NCBI GenBank assembly: GCA_947480015.1
Contig: CANKBS010000011.1
Location: 1 to 64,000 of the forward strand
Length of the DNA: 64,000 nucleotides
Origin: Sphingobacteriaceae bacterium
GTDB taxonomy: Bacteria > Bacteroidota > Bacteroidia > B-17B0 > Aurantibacillaceae
Direction: 5' to 3'
The number at the start of each line of letters is the position of its first letter. Within the stretch, counting starts at the first letter, position 1. Positions 9,842-17,600 of the stretch are shown piece after piece. Position numbers and translations under genes: made by a program. The notes under the pieces were generated by a model. The model saw nothing but the letters and a program-made list of their open reading frames with translations, searched no databases and had not been told where the DNA came from.

Positions 9842-10450
9842 ATGAAGACAACAATGAAAAAAGTGGTATTAACGGTTGCAGCAGTGGCTTGTTTAACCAT
9901 TGCACCGGCTCAAAAAATAGCACACTTAAGTTTTGATTCCTTAATTAGTTTAATGCCAGAAACAAAAACAGCTACCGAAGCTGCACAAAATTTCTTCAAA
10001 GGCTTAGAGCAAGAAAGTATTGCTATGCAATCGGAATTAGAAAGTAAATACAAAGATTATCAGGAAAAGGAACCCGGCATGAGCGAATTGGTAAAGAAAA
10101 GCCAAATGGACGCTTTAACCCAATTACAAACACGCATTCAGGAATTTCAACGTCAAGCCGAACAAGAATACCGTAAAAAACAAGCGGAATTAACTGCGCC
10201 TATTTTTGAAAAGGCTAAAAAAGGTATTGAAGCAGTTGCCAAGGAAGGAAGTTACCGTTATGTGCTCGACACAAGCAATCAAAACACGTCTGTATTATAC
10301 AGCGAAGCATCGGATGACATATTAGCTCTCGTAAAAAAGAAATTAGATTCGATGCCCTTAGCCGTAATACCGGGAACTGCCCCAACACAAAAACCATTAC
10401 CGCCTGCAGGCAATAGACCCCCAACACAAAAGCCAGGCATGCCTAAATAA
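9842..10450 (+). CDS. OmpH/Skp family periplasmic chaperone, second copy
   Basis: Paralogue of the preceding gene. The 202 residues comprise a signal peptide (KKVVLTVAAVACLTIAPAQ), the IAHLSFDSLISLMPETK strand, a coiled coil with many Glu, Gln and Lys (about 60-130), the strand YRYVLDTSNQNTSVLYSE, and a Pro-rich tail (PTQKPLPPAGNRPPTQKPGMPK). The tail is absent from the first copy and may be a flexible extension. A start at the internal ATG at 9854 is equally possible. An intrinsic terminator follows at once, ending this transcription unit. Confidence 0.88.
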   Translation: MKTTMKKVVLTVAAVACLTIAPAQKIAHLSFDSLISLMPETKTATEAAQNFFKGLEQESIAMQSELESKYKDYQEKEPGMSELVKKSQMDALTQLQTRIQEFQRQAEQEYRKKQAELTAPIFEKAKKGIEAVAKEGSYRYVLDTSNQNTSVLYSEASDDILALVKKKLDSMPLAVIPGTAPTQKPLPPAGNRPPTQKPGMPK

Positions 10451-10458
10451 GTATTTTA

Positions 10459-10486
10459 AACCCTCTAAACCATAGAGGGTTTTTTT
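10459..10486 (+). terminator. Intrinsic terminator after the ompH pair
   Basis: AACCCTCTA (10459-10467) pairs with TAGAGGGTT (10473-10481) around a five-base loop and is followed by a run of T. Confidence 0.85.
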
Positions 10487-10496
10487 ATGTAAAGTC

Positions 10497-10504
10497 TTAA
10501 ACAA
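10497..10504. promoter_or_regulatory. Single TTAAACAA box upstream of the CarH-like gene
   Basis: Matches the half-site repeated in the crtD-crtI and crtB control regions. It lies 39 bases before the regulator start and could serve autoregulation. Alone it is weak evidence, because several single copies exist elsewhere in the window by chance. Confidence 0.3.
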
Positions 10505-10542
10505 ACCTGCTTTTTAAATGTTGGTAAGTAAATTTAAATGCA

Positions 10543-11427
10543 ATGGCATCCAAATACACCATAAAAGATCTTGAACGGATTTCGGGCATAAAAGCCCATA
10601 CCTTGCGTATTTGGGAACAGCGTTATGAAATTTTAAACCCAGAGCGCAGTTCAACCAACATCCGCTATTATAATGATTCTGACCTTAAGCGCATTTTAAA
10701 TGTCTCTTTTTTAAATAATAATGGCTATAAGATTTCAAACATTGCAAAACTTAATGATAAAAGCCTACTTGAAGAAGTTGGTAATTTCTTTAATAGTTAC
10801 CGGAAAGAAAGTGATCAGATAGAGAACCTGGTACGTTGTTTAATGGACATGGATGAAGAGCGTTTTGAAAATACGATCACCAATTCCATCGAACATTTTG
10901 GATTTGAAAGCACCATCGAAAACATTATTTTTCCTTTTTTCCGTCATTTAGGAAACATGTGGCAATTGGGCGTTGTTACGCCCGCACAAGAACATTACAT
11001 TTCTAATTTAATACGACAAAAATTAATAGTTGGTATCGATCAATTAAAACCTGACATCAATCCGGCAGCAAAAACCTATTTGTTTTTCTTGCCAAATCTC
11101 GAATTGCATGAAATGGGTTTATTGTACGCCCATTATTTGGTAAAATCACGTGGGCACAAATGTTTGTATTTGGGGCAAAGTGTGCCGCTTGACGATTTGG
11201 CCAATATTACCGAAACGGTTAAACCCGACATTCTGGTTTCTCTTATCACGGCCAGTATGCAGGACACCAGTTTAAATGAGTTTATTCAACGCTGTGATGA
11301 AAAAATACCCGGTCCTGAATTTTTGCTAAGCGGCAGATTAGTGCTTTCGGTTGAAGAGAACTTAAAACTTCCTTCAAGCCGGTTTAAAACCTTTGCCGAT
11401 TTTGAATCCTTCAAAAAAATGATTTAA
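10543..11427 (+). CDS. CarH/LitR-like MerR regulator with B12-binding domain
   Basis: Likely a cobalamin-based light sensor that represses carotenoid genes in the dark. The MerR winged-helix domain (about 4-72) begins YTIKDLERISGIKAHTLRIW. It is followed by a helical cap (about 90-170) holding the CarH signature W-x9-EH: W140, E150, H151. A Rossmann-like B12 domain (about 175-290) carries the lower-ligand motif ExHxxG (E187, H189, G192). In Thermus CarH the residue after that Trp is a His that binds cobalt after illumination; here it is Gln141. The carotenoid cluster starts 2.4 kb downstream. A TTAAACAA half-box at 10497 lies ahead of this gene and matches boxes in the crt control regions. 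Light sensing is inferred from the motifs. Confidence 0.85.
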   Translation: MASKYTIKDLERISGIKAHTLRIWEQRYEILNPERSSTNIRYYNDSDLKRILNVSFLNNNGYKISNIAKLNDKSLLEEVGNFFNSYRKESDQIENLVRCLMDMDEERFENTITNSIEHFGFESTIENIIFPFFRHLGNMWQLGVVTPAQEHYISNLIRQKLIVGIDQLKPDINPAAKTYLFFLPNLELHEMGLLYAHYLVKSRGHKCLYLGQSVPLDDLANITETVKPDILVSLITASMQDTSLNEFIQRCDEKIPGPEFLLSGRLVLSVEENLKLPSSRFKTFADFESFKKMI

Positions 11428-11485
11428 GATCATTTAAGCTTCAAAATTTTTTTCAATCTTTTTTTTTGCCGTAATTTACAGGATT

Positions 11486-12949
11486 ATGCAATCCTTGTTT
11501 ATCTATAATACCTTAACACGTAAAAAAGAAGAGTTTAAAGCCATTAACCCGCCCTTTGCAGGCCTGTATGTGTGTGGTCCCACTGTATACAGCGATGTTC
11601 ATTTAGGAAATTGCCGCACCTTTATCTCTTTTGATCTTATTTACCGTTACCTTTTGCATTTGGGTTACAAGGTGCGTTATGTGCGCAATATTACCGATGC
11701 GGGTCACCTCGAAGGTGATCGTGATGAAGGGGATGATAAATTTGCAAAAAAGGCTAAGCTAGAACAGCTCGAACCGATGGAGATTGTTCAAAAATATACC
11801 GTTGGCTTTCGTGATATTATGCGCGAGTTTAATACCCTTCCGCCAAGCATCGAACCAACGGCTACCGGCCACATTTGCGAGCAGATTGAAATGGTGAAAG
11901 AGATCATTAAAAACGGATTGGCTTATGAAATAAATGGCAATGTTTATTTTGATGTAGAAAAATACAGCAAGGGGTTTAATTACGGGCAATTAACCAACCG
12001 TAAATTAGAAGAGTTGCTGGAAGGCACACGGGAACTGGGCGGACAAGATGAGAAGCGTGGTCGTTTAGACTTTGCTCTTTGGATTAAAGCAAAATCCGAA
12101 ACCATTATGCGCTGGCCATCGCCCTGGGGCTGGGGCTTTCCGGGCTGGCACATCGAATGTTCGGCCATGAGCAGAAAATATTTAGGAGACACTTTTGATA
12201 TTCATGGCGGTGGCATGGATTTACAAGCCACACACCATACCAATGAAATTGCCCAATCGCAAGCCTGTTACCATAAAACTCCGGTAAATTACTGGATGCA
12301 TACGAACATGTTAACGGTTAATGGCGTGCGCATGTCTAAATCGGCCGGCAATGGATTTTTACCGGGCGAATTATTTACAGGCAATCACCCCTTACTCGAA
12401 AAAGGCTATGCGCCAATGGCCGTGCGGTTTTTTATGCTTCAAACACATTACCGCAGCACCCTTGACTTCAGCAACGAGGCCTTACAAGCAAGCGAAAAAG
12501 GATTTGAACGTTTAATGGAAGCGTATAAGACATTACAATCCTTAAAAGCATCTGCCAACTCTTCCGAAAACATTGCGGCTATACAAAGCAAATGCTACGA
12601 GGCCATGAATGATGATTTTAATACCTCTATTTTAATTGCGCATTTATTTGATGCGGTTCGTATAATCAATTCAGCAAACGATGGAAAATTAAACCTTACA
12701 CAAGCTGATATTGATTTACTGAAGATACTGTATAATGATTTTGTGTTTGATGTGCTTGGGTTAAAAGCCGAAAGCGGCAACGAACGTTTGGATACTGCGC
12801 TGCAAAAGGTGATGGACCTCATGCTCGAAATCAGAAGCAAAGCTAAAACAGGCAAAGATTTTAAATTAAGTGATGAAATTCGCGATAAATTAATTGCGGC
12901 TGGCATTCAAATAAAAGACACCAAAGAAGGAACCACCTGGAAAGTATAA
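11486..12949 (+). CDS. cysS: Cysteinyl-tRNA synthetase
   Basis: Class I aminoacyl-tRNA synthetase that charges tRNA-Cys. The 487 residues are typical. Visible are CGPTVYS near residue 28 (zinc Cys), the HIGH-type motif VHLGNCRTF, the second zinc site in GWHIECSAM, HGGGMDLQATHHTNE, and the KMSKS-type motif VRMSKSAGN. A DALR-like helical C-terminus follows. Its stop overlaps the start of the next gene by one base, so the two are probably translationally coupled. Confidence 0.97.
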   Translation: MQSLFIYNTLTRKKEEFKAINPPFAGLYVCGPTVYSDVHLGNCRTFISFDLIYRYLLHLGYKVRYVRNITDAGHLEGDRDEGDDKFAKKAKLEQLEPMEIVQKYTVGFRDIMREFNTLPPSIEPTATGHICEQIEMVKEIIKNGLAYEINGNVYFDVEKYSKGFNYGQLTNRKLEELLEGTRELGGQDEKRGRLDFALWIKAKSETIMRWPSPWGWGFPGWHIECSAMSRKYLGDTFDIHGGGMDLQATHHTNEIAQSQACYHKTPVNYWMHTNMLTVNGVRMSKSAGNGFLPGELFTGNHPLLEKGYAPMAVRFFMLQTHYRSTLDFSNEALQASEKGFERLMEAYKTLQSLKASANSSENIAAIQSKCYEAMNDDFNTSILIAHLFDAVRIINSANDGKLNLTQADIDLLKILYNDFVFDVLGLKAESGNERLDTALQKVMDLMLEIRSKAKTGKDFKLSDEIRDKLIAAGIQIKDTKEGTTWKV

Positions 12950-13797
12950 TGGGTTTTATGAAAAAAATTGGAATAATTGCGGGTGCTGTATTTACAGCCT
13001 TGTTAGTGCTTAACGCCTGTAACAACGATAAAACAGAAAAAACCAGCAAAAACTACCAAGCGCCTAAGCCTGAAAAAGTGACCCCCATAATTAATTACAC
13101 AGTCATCGCAAAACACCCACACGATAGAACACTATATACCGAAGGGTTTTTATTTGAAAAACAACAGTTGTTTGAAAGCACCGGTGCCCCTGAGCATTTA
13201 CCACAAACCTTTTCAGCCTTTGGTACTGTTGACCTTAAAACCGGCAAGTTTGATAAAAAAGTGGAAATTGATAAAAAAGTTTATTTTGGCGAAGGAATTC
13301 TGTTTTTAAAAAATAAAATTTATCAGCTTACCTATCAAAACCAGGTGGGTTTTATTTATGATCCAAAAACATATAATAGTTTGGGGCAATTTGGTTTCAC
13401 TAATAAAGAAGGTTGGGGAATGACTACCGAAGGAGAGCATTTAATTTTTAGTGACGGCACGTGCAATTTAACTTATATGGAGCCCGATAACTTTAAAGTG
13501 GTTAAAACCTTAGCAGTTGTTGAAAACGGTTATGGTTTATACAACCTTAATGAGCTGGAATACATTAAGGGCTATATTTATGCCAATGTTTGGATGACAA
13601 ATCGTATAGTTAAGATAGATCCCAAAACCGGCGAAGTGGTAGGGGAATTAAATCTTGACGCGCTCAACACTGAAACAAAAACGGAAGATCCTAACATTGG
13701 TGAAATGAATGGAATTGCTTACGATTCCATTTCCGATAAAATTCTCATCACAGGTAAATTGTGGCCAAAAATTTATGAGATACAATTTGCCCACTAA
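12949..13797 (+). CDS. Glutaminyl-peptide cyclotransferase (glutamine cyclotransferase) lipoprotein
   Basis: Converts N-terminal glutamine of peptides to pyroglutamate, probably in the periplasm. A lipoprotein signal ends at ALLVLNACNN (lipid cysteine near residue 24). The rest resembles the five-bladed beta-propeller cyclase found in plants and bacteria: PHDRTLYTEGFLF, FGEGILFLKNKIYQLTYQ, KEGWGMTTEG, ISDGT-like FSDGTCNLTYM, LNELEYIKGYIYANVW, and a closing MNGIAYD......LITGKLWPKIYE. The ATG at 12958 is an alternative start. Its end overlaps the convergent crtY stop by four bases. Confidence 0.87.
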   Translation: MGFMKKIGIIAGAVFTALLVLNACNNDKTEKTSKNYQAPKPEKVTPIINYTVIAKHPHDRTLYTEGFLFEKQQLFESTGAPEHLPQTFSAFGTVDLKTGKFDKKVEIDKKVYFGEGILFLKNKIYQLTYQNQVGFIYDPKTYNSLGQFGFTNKEGWGMTTEGEHLIFSDGTCNLTYMEPDNFKVVKTLAVVENGYGLYNLNELEYIKGYIYANVWMTNRIVKIDPKTGEVVGELNLDALNTETKTEDPNIGEMNGIAYDSISDKILITGKLWPKIYEIQFAH

Positions 13798-14942
13798 ATT
13801 AATTTGCGAATGGCCGAAGCCGCAAAAGCACCTATTGGCACCGACCGCATAATTTTCAAATCTTGTTTAATGTTGGATTCTTCATTCAAAAATGCCAGCA
13901 GGTGTTGAAGGTCGTTCTTTTGAAAAAGTGCTGTAAATACTTTTTTGGCCGGTACTGTTTTCTTATTCAACACATCCAATAAAATTTTATCGTAAATTAA
14001 AAAACGTTTTTCGCGTACTGGCATTTTAAATTGTTTCGATCCGTTTTTTAGCTGTTGGATGATGGCTTCGGTATGTTTCTGAATAAAATAAAATGTATAA
14101 CCCGTGCTGGGCTTACTATTGCCCCCGGCTGTACCAATATTGATGACGCGGTCACCATAGGGGTTCGTAAAGTCACCCTCGGTCATCGGTATTTCACCTT
14201 GTTCTGATTCAAGTAGTTTGTAGGAGGCCAGTTTTAAATTACTTGTAAGATACGTGTCGAGCGCCTCATTGTAGGCTGTCGTGCTGATGGCCCGGTTAGA
14301 AAAACCCGTGTACTCAACCAATGCTATTGTTTTTGAAAAGGGAATGACATAAACAAAACGACAATCGTTCTGTTGCTCGGGACTAAAATCCATAAAAACC
14401 GGACAAGCCTCATCAAACACAGGTTCCGGACTTTCTATGAGCCAGCCTTTAAAATGCTGAACATAATTGACCTGATTTTTTTTGACTGAAAGTTTACGGA
14501 AAGCACTGTTAAAAACATATTGCGCTTTGTAAGATTGCGTTGACGTGTTTAATACTGCCCACTCAGATTCTGATTTAAGTGCAAGAATTTCGTCCGTAAT
14601 AAATTCGAATCGCGCATCCTTTTTTAATTCAGTCAAACAGTACTCATAAAAGTCTAGTCCGCGAACCATTACATAGGCGTATGGTTCCAGATCGAAACGT
14701 TTTTCAAAGCCATCTGATTTGAATGAAAAATGCCGCCACTTTTTAAATACGATGGCATCAAACCAATTGGTTTTCTTTTTCGTCCAGAAACACCAAGTGC
14801 GGTCGTTTTTGTTTTTTAAGTCTTTGTCTAATAATAGCACCCGATTAAAAGCCACCCCAGATTCTTTTAACTGCATGGCCAATGACAGGCCTGCGCAGCC
14901 CATGCCGGCAATAATATATTCGTATGTGAGATCTTCTTTCAA
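13794..14942 (-). CDS. crtY: Lycopene cyclase, CrtY/CrtL type
   Basis: Cyclises one or both ends of lycopene to beta-rings. The 382-residue flavoprotein begins with a dinucleotide-binding fold, YIIAGMGCAGLSLAMQL. The cyclase motif follows in DRTWCFW (near residue 48), and then GTAGGNSKPSTGYTFYFIQ near residue 270, which is diagnostic for bacterial lycopene cyclases. It is the last gene of the minus-strand carotenoid operon, 15 bases after crtZ. With CruF and CrtD in the same operon, it probably acts as a monocyclase giving gamma-carotene intermediates, but that is an inference from context. Confidence 0.92.
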   Translation of the reverse strand: MKEDLTYEYIIAGMGCAGLSLAMQLKESGVAFNRVLLLDKDLKNKNDRTWCFWTKKKTNWFDAIVFKKWRHFSFKSDGFEKRFDLEPYAYVMVRGLDFYEYCLTELKKDARFEFITDEILALKSESEWAVLNTSTQSYKAQYVFNSAFRKLSVKKNQVNYVQHFKGWLIESPEPVFDEACPVFMDFSPEQQNDCRFVYVIPFSKTIALVEYTGFSNRAISTTAYNEALDTYLTSNLKLASYKLLESEQGEIPMTEGDFTNPYGDRVINIGTAGGNSKPSTGYTFYFIQKHTEAIIQQLKNGSKQFKMPVREKRFLIYDKILLDVLNKKTVPAKKVFTALFQKNDLQHLLAFLNEESNIKQDLKIMRSVPIGAFAASAIRKLI

Positions 14943-14957
14943 AAATGAGGGAATACC

Positions 14958-15434
14958 TTAATGTGATTTGGCCTGAAGTTTTTTGGCTTCGCTAAAATAT
15001 TTAGGATGAATAAATAACATACCAAAACTTTCTCCGTCATATTTACCAATGCGTTTGTGATGCATTTTATGGGCACGTCGCAAAGCCAACACATATAAGT
15101 TGTTTGATTTACTTAAGAATTTAAAACGTTGGTGAATGATCACATCATGCACTAAAAAGTAAGCAAAACCATACAAGGCAATCCCAAAACCAACCCAGGT
15201 ATACCAGGTATAGCCATTCATCATGCCAAACATAATGCATAACCAGCTTGGGATAGCATACATTAAAAAGAAAAGATCATTGCGTTCAAAAACAGAGTTA
15301 TGATCTTTTTTATGATGATCGGCATGAAAATACCACATGCCGCCATGCATAATAAACTTATGATTGGCCCAGGCCGAAAATTCGGTGAGAATAAAGGTGA
15401 GAAGCACGATGCCAAGATTAATAAGTGTTTGCAT
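14958..15434 (-). CDS. crtZ: Beta-carotene hydroxylase, CrtZ type
   Basis: A membrane non-haem di-iron enzyme that adds 3-hydroxyl groups to beta-rings. The 158 residues contain the histidine boxes HKFIMHG, FHADHHKKDH, HDVIIHQR and HKMHHK. There are four hydrophobic segments. The start overlaps the stop of the preceding cruF-like gene by one base, so the two are likely coupled. In the predicted pathway it hydroxylates the single beta-ring. Confidence 0.93.
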   Translation of the reverse strand: MQTLINLGIVLLTFILTEFSAWANHKFIMHGGMWYFHADHHKKDHNSVFERNDLFFLMYAIPSWLCIMFGMMNGYTWYTWVGFGIALYGFAYFLVHDVIIHQRFKFLSKSNNLYVLALRRAHKMHHKRIGKYDGESFGMLFIHPKYFSEAKKLQAKSH

Positions 15435-16075
15435 TAGTTTTGAAAATTAAAATTAGTAAATAGAAAAAGAAGTCCGAAAAAGAAAAACTGTAAAACCAAA
15501 ATAATGAGTGCGGTGTTTTTATGGCCTTTCAGTAATGTTTTGTAAAAGGTAAATCCAATGAGTGAAGAAATTACAAACCAGGCCATATAGTTTTGTAAGC
15601 CGGCATCACCGCTTTTAAAATACCAGAAATCGAGCTGAGGCGCTATTCGTTCGATGAGAATGTCTAATATCGTTACAAAAGCCGCTGCGGCAAGAATTCT
15701 TTGCCATTTGGTTTCAAAAAACTTAGCGCTCATTACTAGCGAACTACTAATTAGCAAGGCCCAGTTAATAGAAATGGTAAGCGGTACGCCCATTATTTTA
15801 TAGCCAAGGGCTTCGCCATATGAATAGTTGCCAAACACAAAACCAGTTTGAACACCCATCACTTCTATTAAAAAGCCGCTTAAGGCAATGCTGAAAAAAA
15901 CCATCAGATAATTAAGTGTAAAGGGCGACTGACTAAGGAGAAAAACAAAACAGGTTAACAAAAGCGTAAGCGGTGTAAAAGGCGCAAAAAAATCAGGCTT
16001 TAGTAAAAACCCTATGCCTCCCGATACATAAACGAGTATTAAAAAGTAAAGCGCGTATTTTCTTAACTGATTCAA
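15434..16075 (-). CDS. cruF: Carotenoid 1,2-hydratase, CruF-like membrane protein
   Basis: An integral membrane protein of 213 residues with about seven helices, matching the CruF/bisanhydrobacterioruberin hydratase family (DUF422). Shared family signs are the acidic patch LIEVMGVQTGFVFGNYSYG, a following VPLTISINWALLI, and a conserved DILIERIAPQLDFW. The family adds water across the psi-end of lycopene or gamma-carotene to give 1'-hydroxy carotenoids. It lies one base after crtD and overlaps crtZ by one base. The pairing with CrtD supports hydration followed by 3',4'-desaturation. Confidence 0.85.
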   Translation of the reverse strand: MNQLRKYALYFLILVYVSGGIGFLLKPDFFAPFTPLTLLLTCFVFLLSQSPFTLNYLMVFFSIALSGFLIEVMGVQTGFVFGNYSYGEALGYKIMGVPLTISINWALLISSSLVMSAKFFETKWQRILAAAAFVTILDILIERIAPQLDFWYFKSGDAGLQNYMAWFVISSLIGFTFYKTLLKGHKNTALIILVLQFFFFGLLFLFTNFNFQN

Positions 16076-16076
16076 A

Positions 16077-17543
16077 TTAATTTTTGCTTATCATGTTACT
16101 TACAATGTTGGCTCCCATTAAACAAAGCGGAATGCCGCCACCCGGATGCACACTGCCTCCCACAAAATACAAACCTTTGATTCGGCTGTTGAAATTAGCA
16201 TGGCGCAAAAATGCAGCATATTTATTGTTGCTTGAATTACCATAAAGTGACCCTCCCACTGAAGAAGTTTGCAATTCTATACCATAAGGATCAAGAATAG
16301 CTTCTTCTTCAATAAAATCTTCAATGTTGGTATTCAACACACGGTTTATTTTAGCAAACACTTGTTTACGTAAAGTGTCGGCATAACGAATTTTTTCACC
16401 GCTTTTATTATGGGGCACATTTACCATCACAAACCAGTTTTCTGAGTTTTTGGGAGCGTCGTCAGGACAGTACTTTGAAGTGATGTTAATGTAAATGGTC
16501 GGGTCAGAATAAGGTTCATCCGTTTCAAATAAACAACGAAATTCTTCCTGGTAATTTTCAGAAAATAAAATGTTGTGCAAACCAAGTTCTTTAAATTCTT
16601 TTTTTATCCCCAGAAAAAAAACATAAGCACTGCTGGATTTTTCCTGAGCCAGTAATTTTTGAGGACGGAACTCAGGGCCTAATAATTTGTTGTAAACGAC
16701 ATGCATGTCGGCATCACTTACTATATAGTTGGCCGGATAGAAAACAGCTCTGCTCCAGAGCCCTTTAATTTTTTTTCCTTCTAAGTCAATTTTTTCGACG
16801 GGCGAATCGAATTTAAATGAAACGCCAAGTTCCAAAGCAAGCGCCACTAAATGTTCGCTAATTTGATGCATGCCTTTTTTGGGAATAAAAGCACCAAAAC
16901 CAAATTCAAGATGCGGGATAATGTTTAACAAGGCTGGCGCTTTGTATGGGTTAGAGCCATTGTAGGTGGCATAACGATCAAACAACTGAACAGTTTTTTT
17001 GTTTTTAAACCGCTTAGCATTTTGTGCATGCATGTTTTTAAACAAATTTAATCGCGGCGAATGCAAAATCCCTTTAAGTGTTTTTAGATCAAAAAAGTTT
17101 TTTAAAACATGCAGAGAGCGTTTTAAAAAAATATCGGCAGTGGTGTCATAATAAAAAGCACTGGTTTTTAAATGCGCCAAAACATGCTCTTCATCCTCAT
17201 TTAATTTAAGTTTCAGTTCTCTGGCAAATTCTTTTACATCACTTTTTGCTTCAAGCCTTGTTCCATCTTCAAAAAAATAATGGGTAATGGTATCAAGTTT
17301 GGTATACTTAAAAGATAGGTTAGATTCAGCCAAAACGCTTAATTCATCAATGAGTTGAGGCATGGTTAAAAGCGAAGGTCCTTTATCAAAGCGGTACTTT
17401 CCCAAGGTCATTTCCGATAATTTTCCACCGGCATAAGTGTTTTTTTCAAATACAGTAACCAGGTGACCCGCCTTAGCCAAACGGATGGCCGTTGCCAAAC
17501 CGGCTATGCCCGAACCAATGATATGTGTGTGCGTTTTGCTCAG
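16077..17543 (-). CDS. crtD: CrtD-like 1-hydroxycarotenoid 3,4-desaturase
   Basis: A CrtI-family flavoprotein of 488 residues. Features include the FAD motif IIGSGIAGLATAIRLAKAGH, GGKLSE...YRFDKGPSLLTMPQ (the pattern seen in CrtD rather than CrtI), YATYNGSNPYKAPA, and a C-terminal YFVGGSVHPGGGIPLCLMGA. It probably adds a 3',4' double bond to the hydrated end made by CruF. The start is unusual. The nearest usual start codon (TTG at 17498) would cut off the FAD motif, and no ATG, GTG or TTG lies between it and the upstream stop at 17567. A CTG at 17543 gives the natural N-terminus (M)SKTHTHIIGSG, so that was chosen. It is the first gene of the crtD-cruF-crtZ-crtY operon. Confidence 0.85.
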   Translation of the reverse strand: MSKTHTHIIGSGIAGLATAIRLAKAGHLVTVFEKNTYAGGKLSEMTLGKYRFDKGPSLLTMPQLIDELSVLAESNLSFKYTKLDTITHYFFEDGTRLEAKSDVKEFARELKLKLNEDEEHVLAHLKTSAFYYDTTADIFLKRSLHVLKNFFDLKTLKGILHSPRLNLFKNMHAQNAKRFKNKKTVQLFDRYATYNGSNPYKAPALLNIIPHLEFGFGAFIPKKGMHQISEHLVALALELGVSFKFDSPVEKIDLEGKKIKGLWSRAVFYPANYIVSDADMHVVYNKLLGPEFRPQKLLAQEKSSSAYVFFLGIKKEFKELGLHNILFSENYQEEFRCLFETDEPYSDPTIYINITSKYCPDDAPKNSENWFVMVNVPHNKSGEKIRYADTLRKQVFAKINRVLNTNIEDFIEEEAILDPYGIELQTSSVGGSLYGNSSNNKYAAFLRHANFNSRIKGLYFVGGSVHPGGGIPLCLMGANIVSNMISKN

Positions 17544-17544
17544 T

Positions 17545-17597
17545 TTGTTTAATCTTAGTATGCTTTAAACAATTTTTAGGCTTAATTGTTTAAACAA
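17545..17597. promoter_or_regulatory. Divergent carotenoid control region with four TTGTTTAA boxes
   Basis: TTGTTTAA or its complement occurs at 17545-17552, 17565-17572, 17586-17593 and 17590-17597. The last two form a perfect 12-bp palindrome TTGTTTAAACAA. TTTAAACAATT (17564-17574) and AATTGTTTAAA (17584-17594) are also an 11-bp inverted repeat around nine bases. The region separates crtD from crtI and is the best candidate operator for the CarH-like regulator. Which protein binds is inferred. Confidence 0.65.
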
Positions 17598-17600
17598 AAC

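Noticed and set aside
16077-17498. Shorter crtD starting at TTG 17498
   Set aside because: It would lose the FAD-binding GSGIAG motif that is encoded directly upstream in frame.
17586-17600. TTG start for crtI
   Set aside because: It lies inside the palindromic boxes, and the ATG at 17601 gives the family-typical N-terminus.
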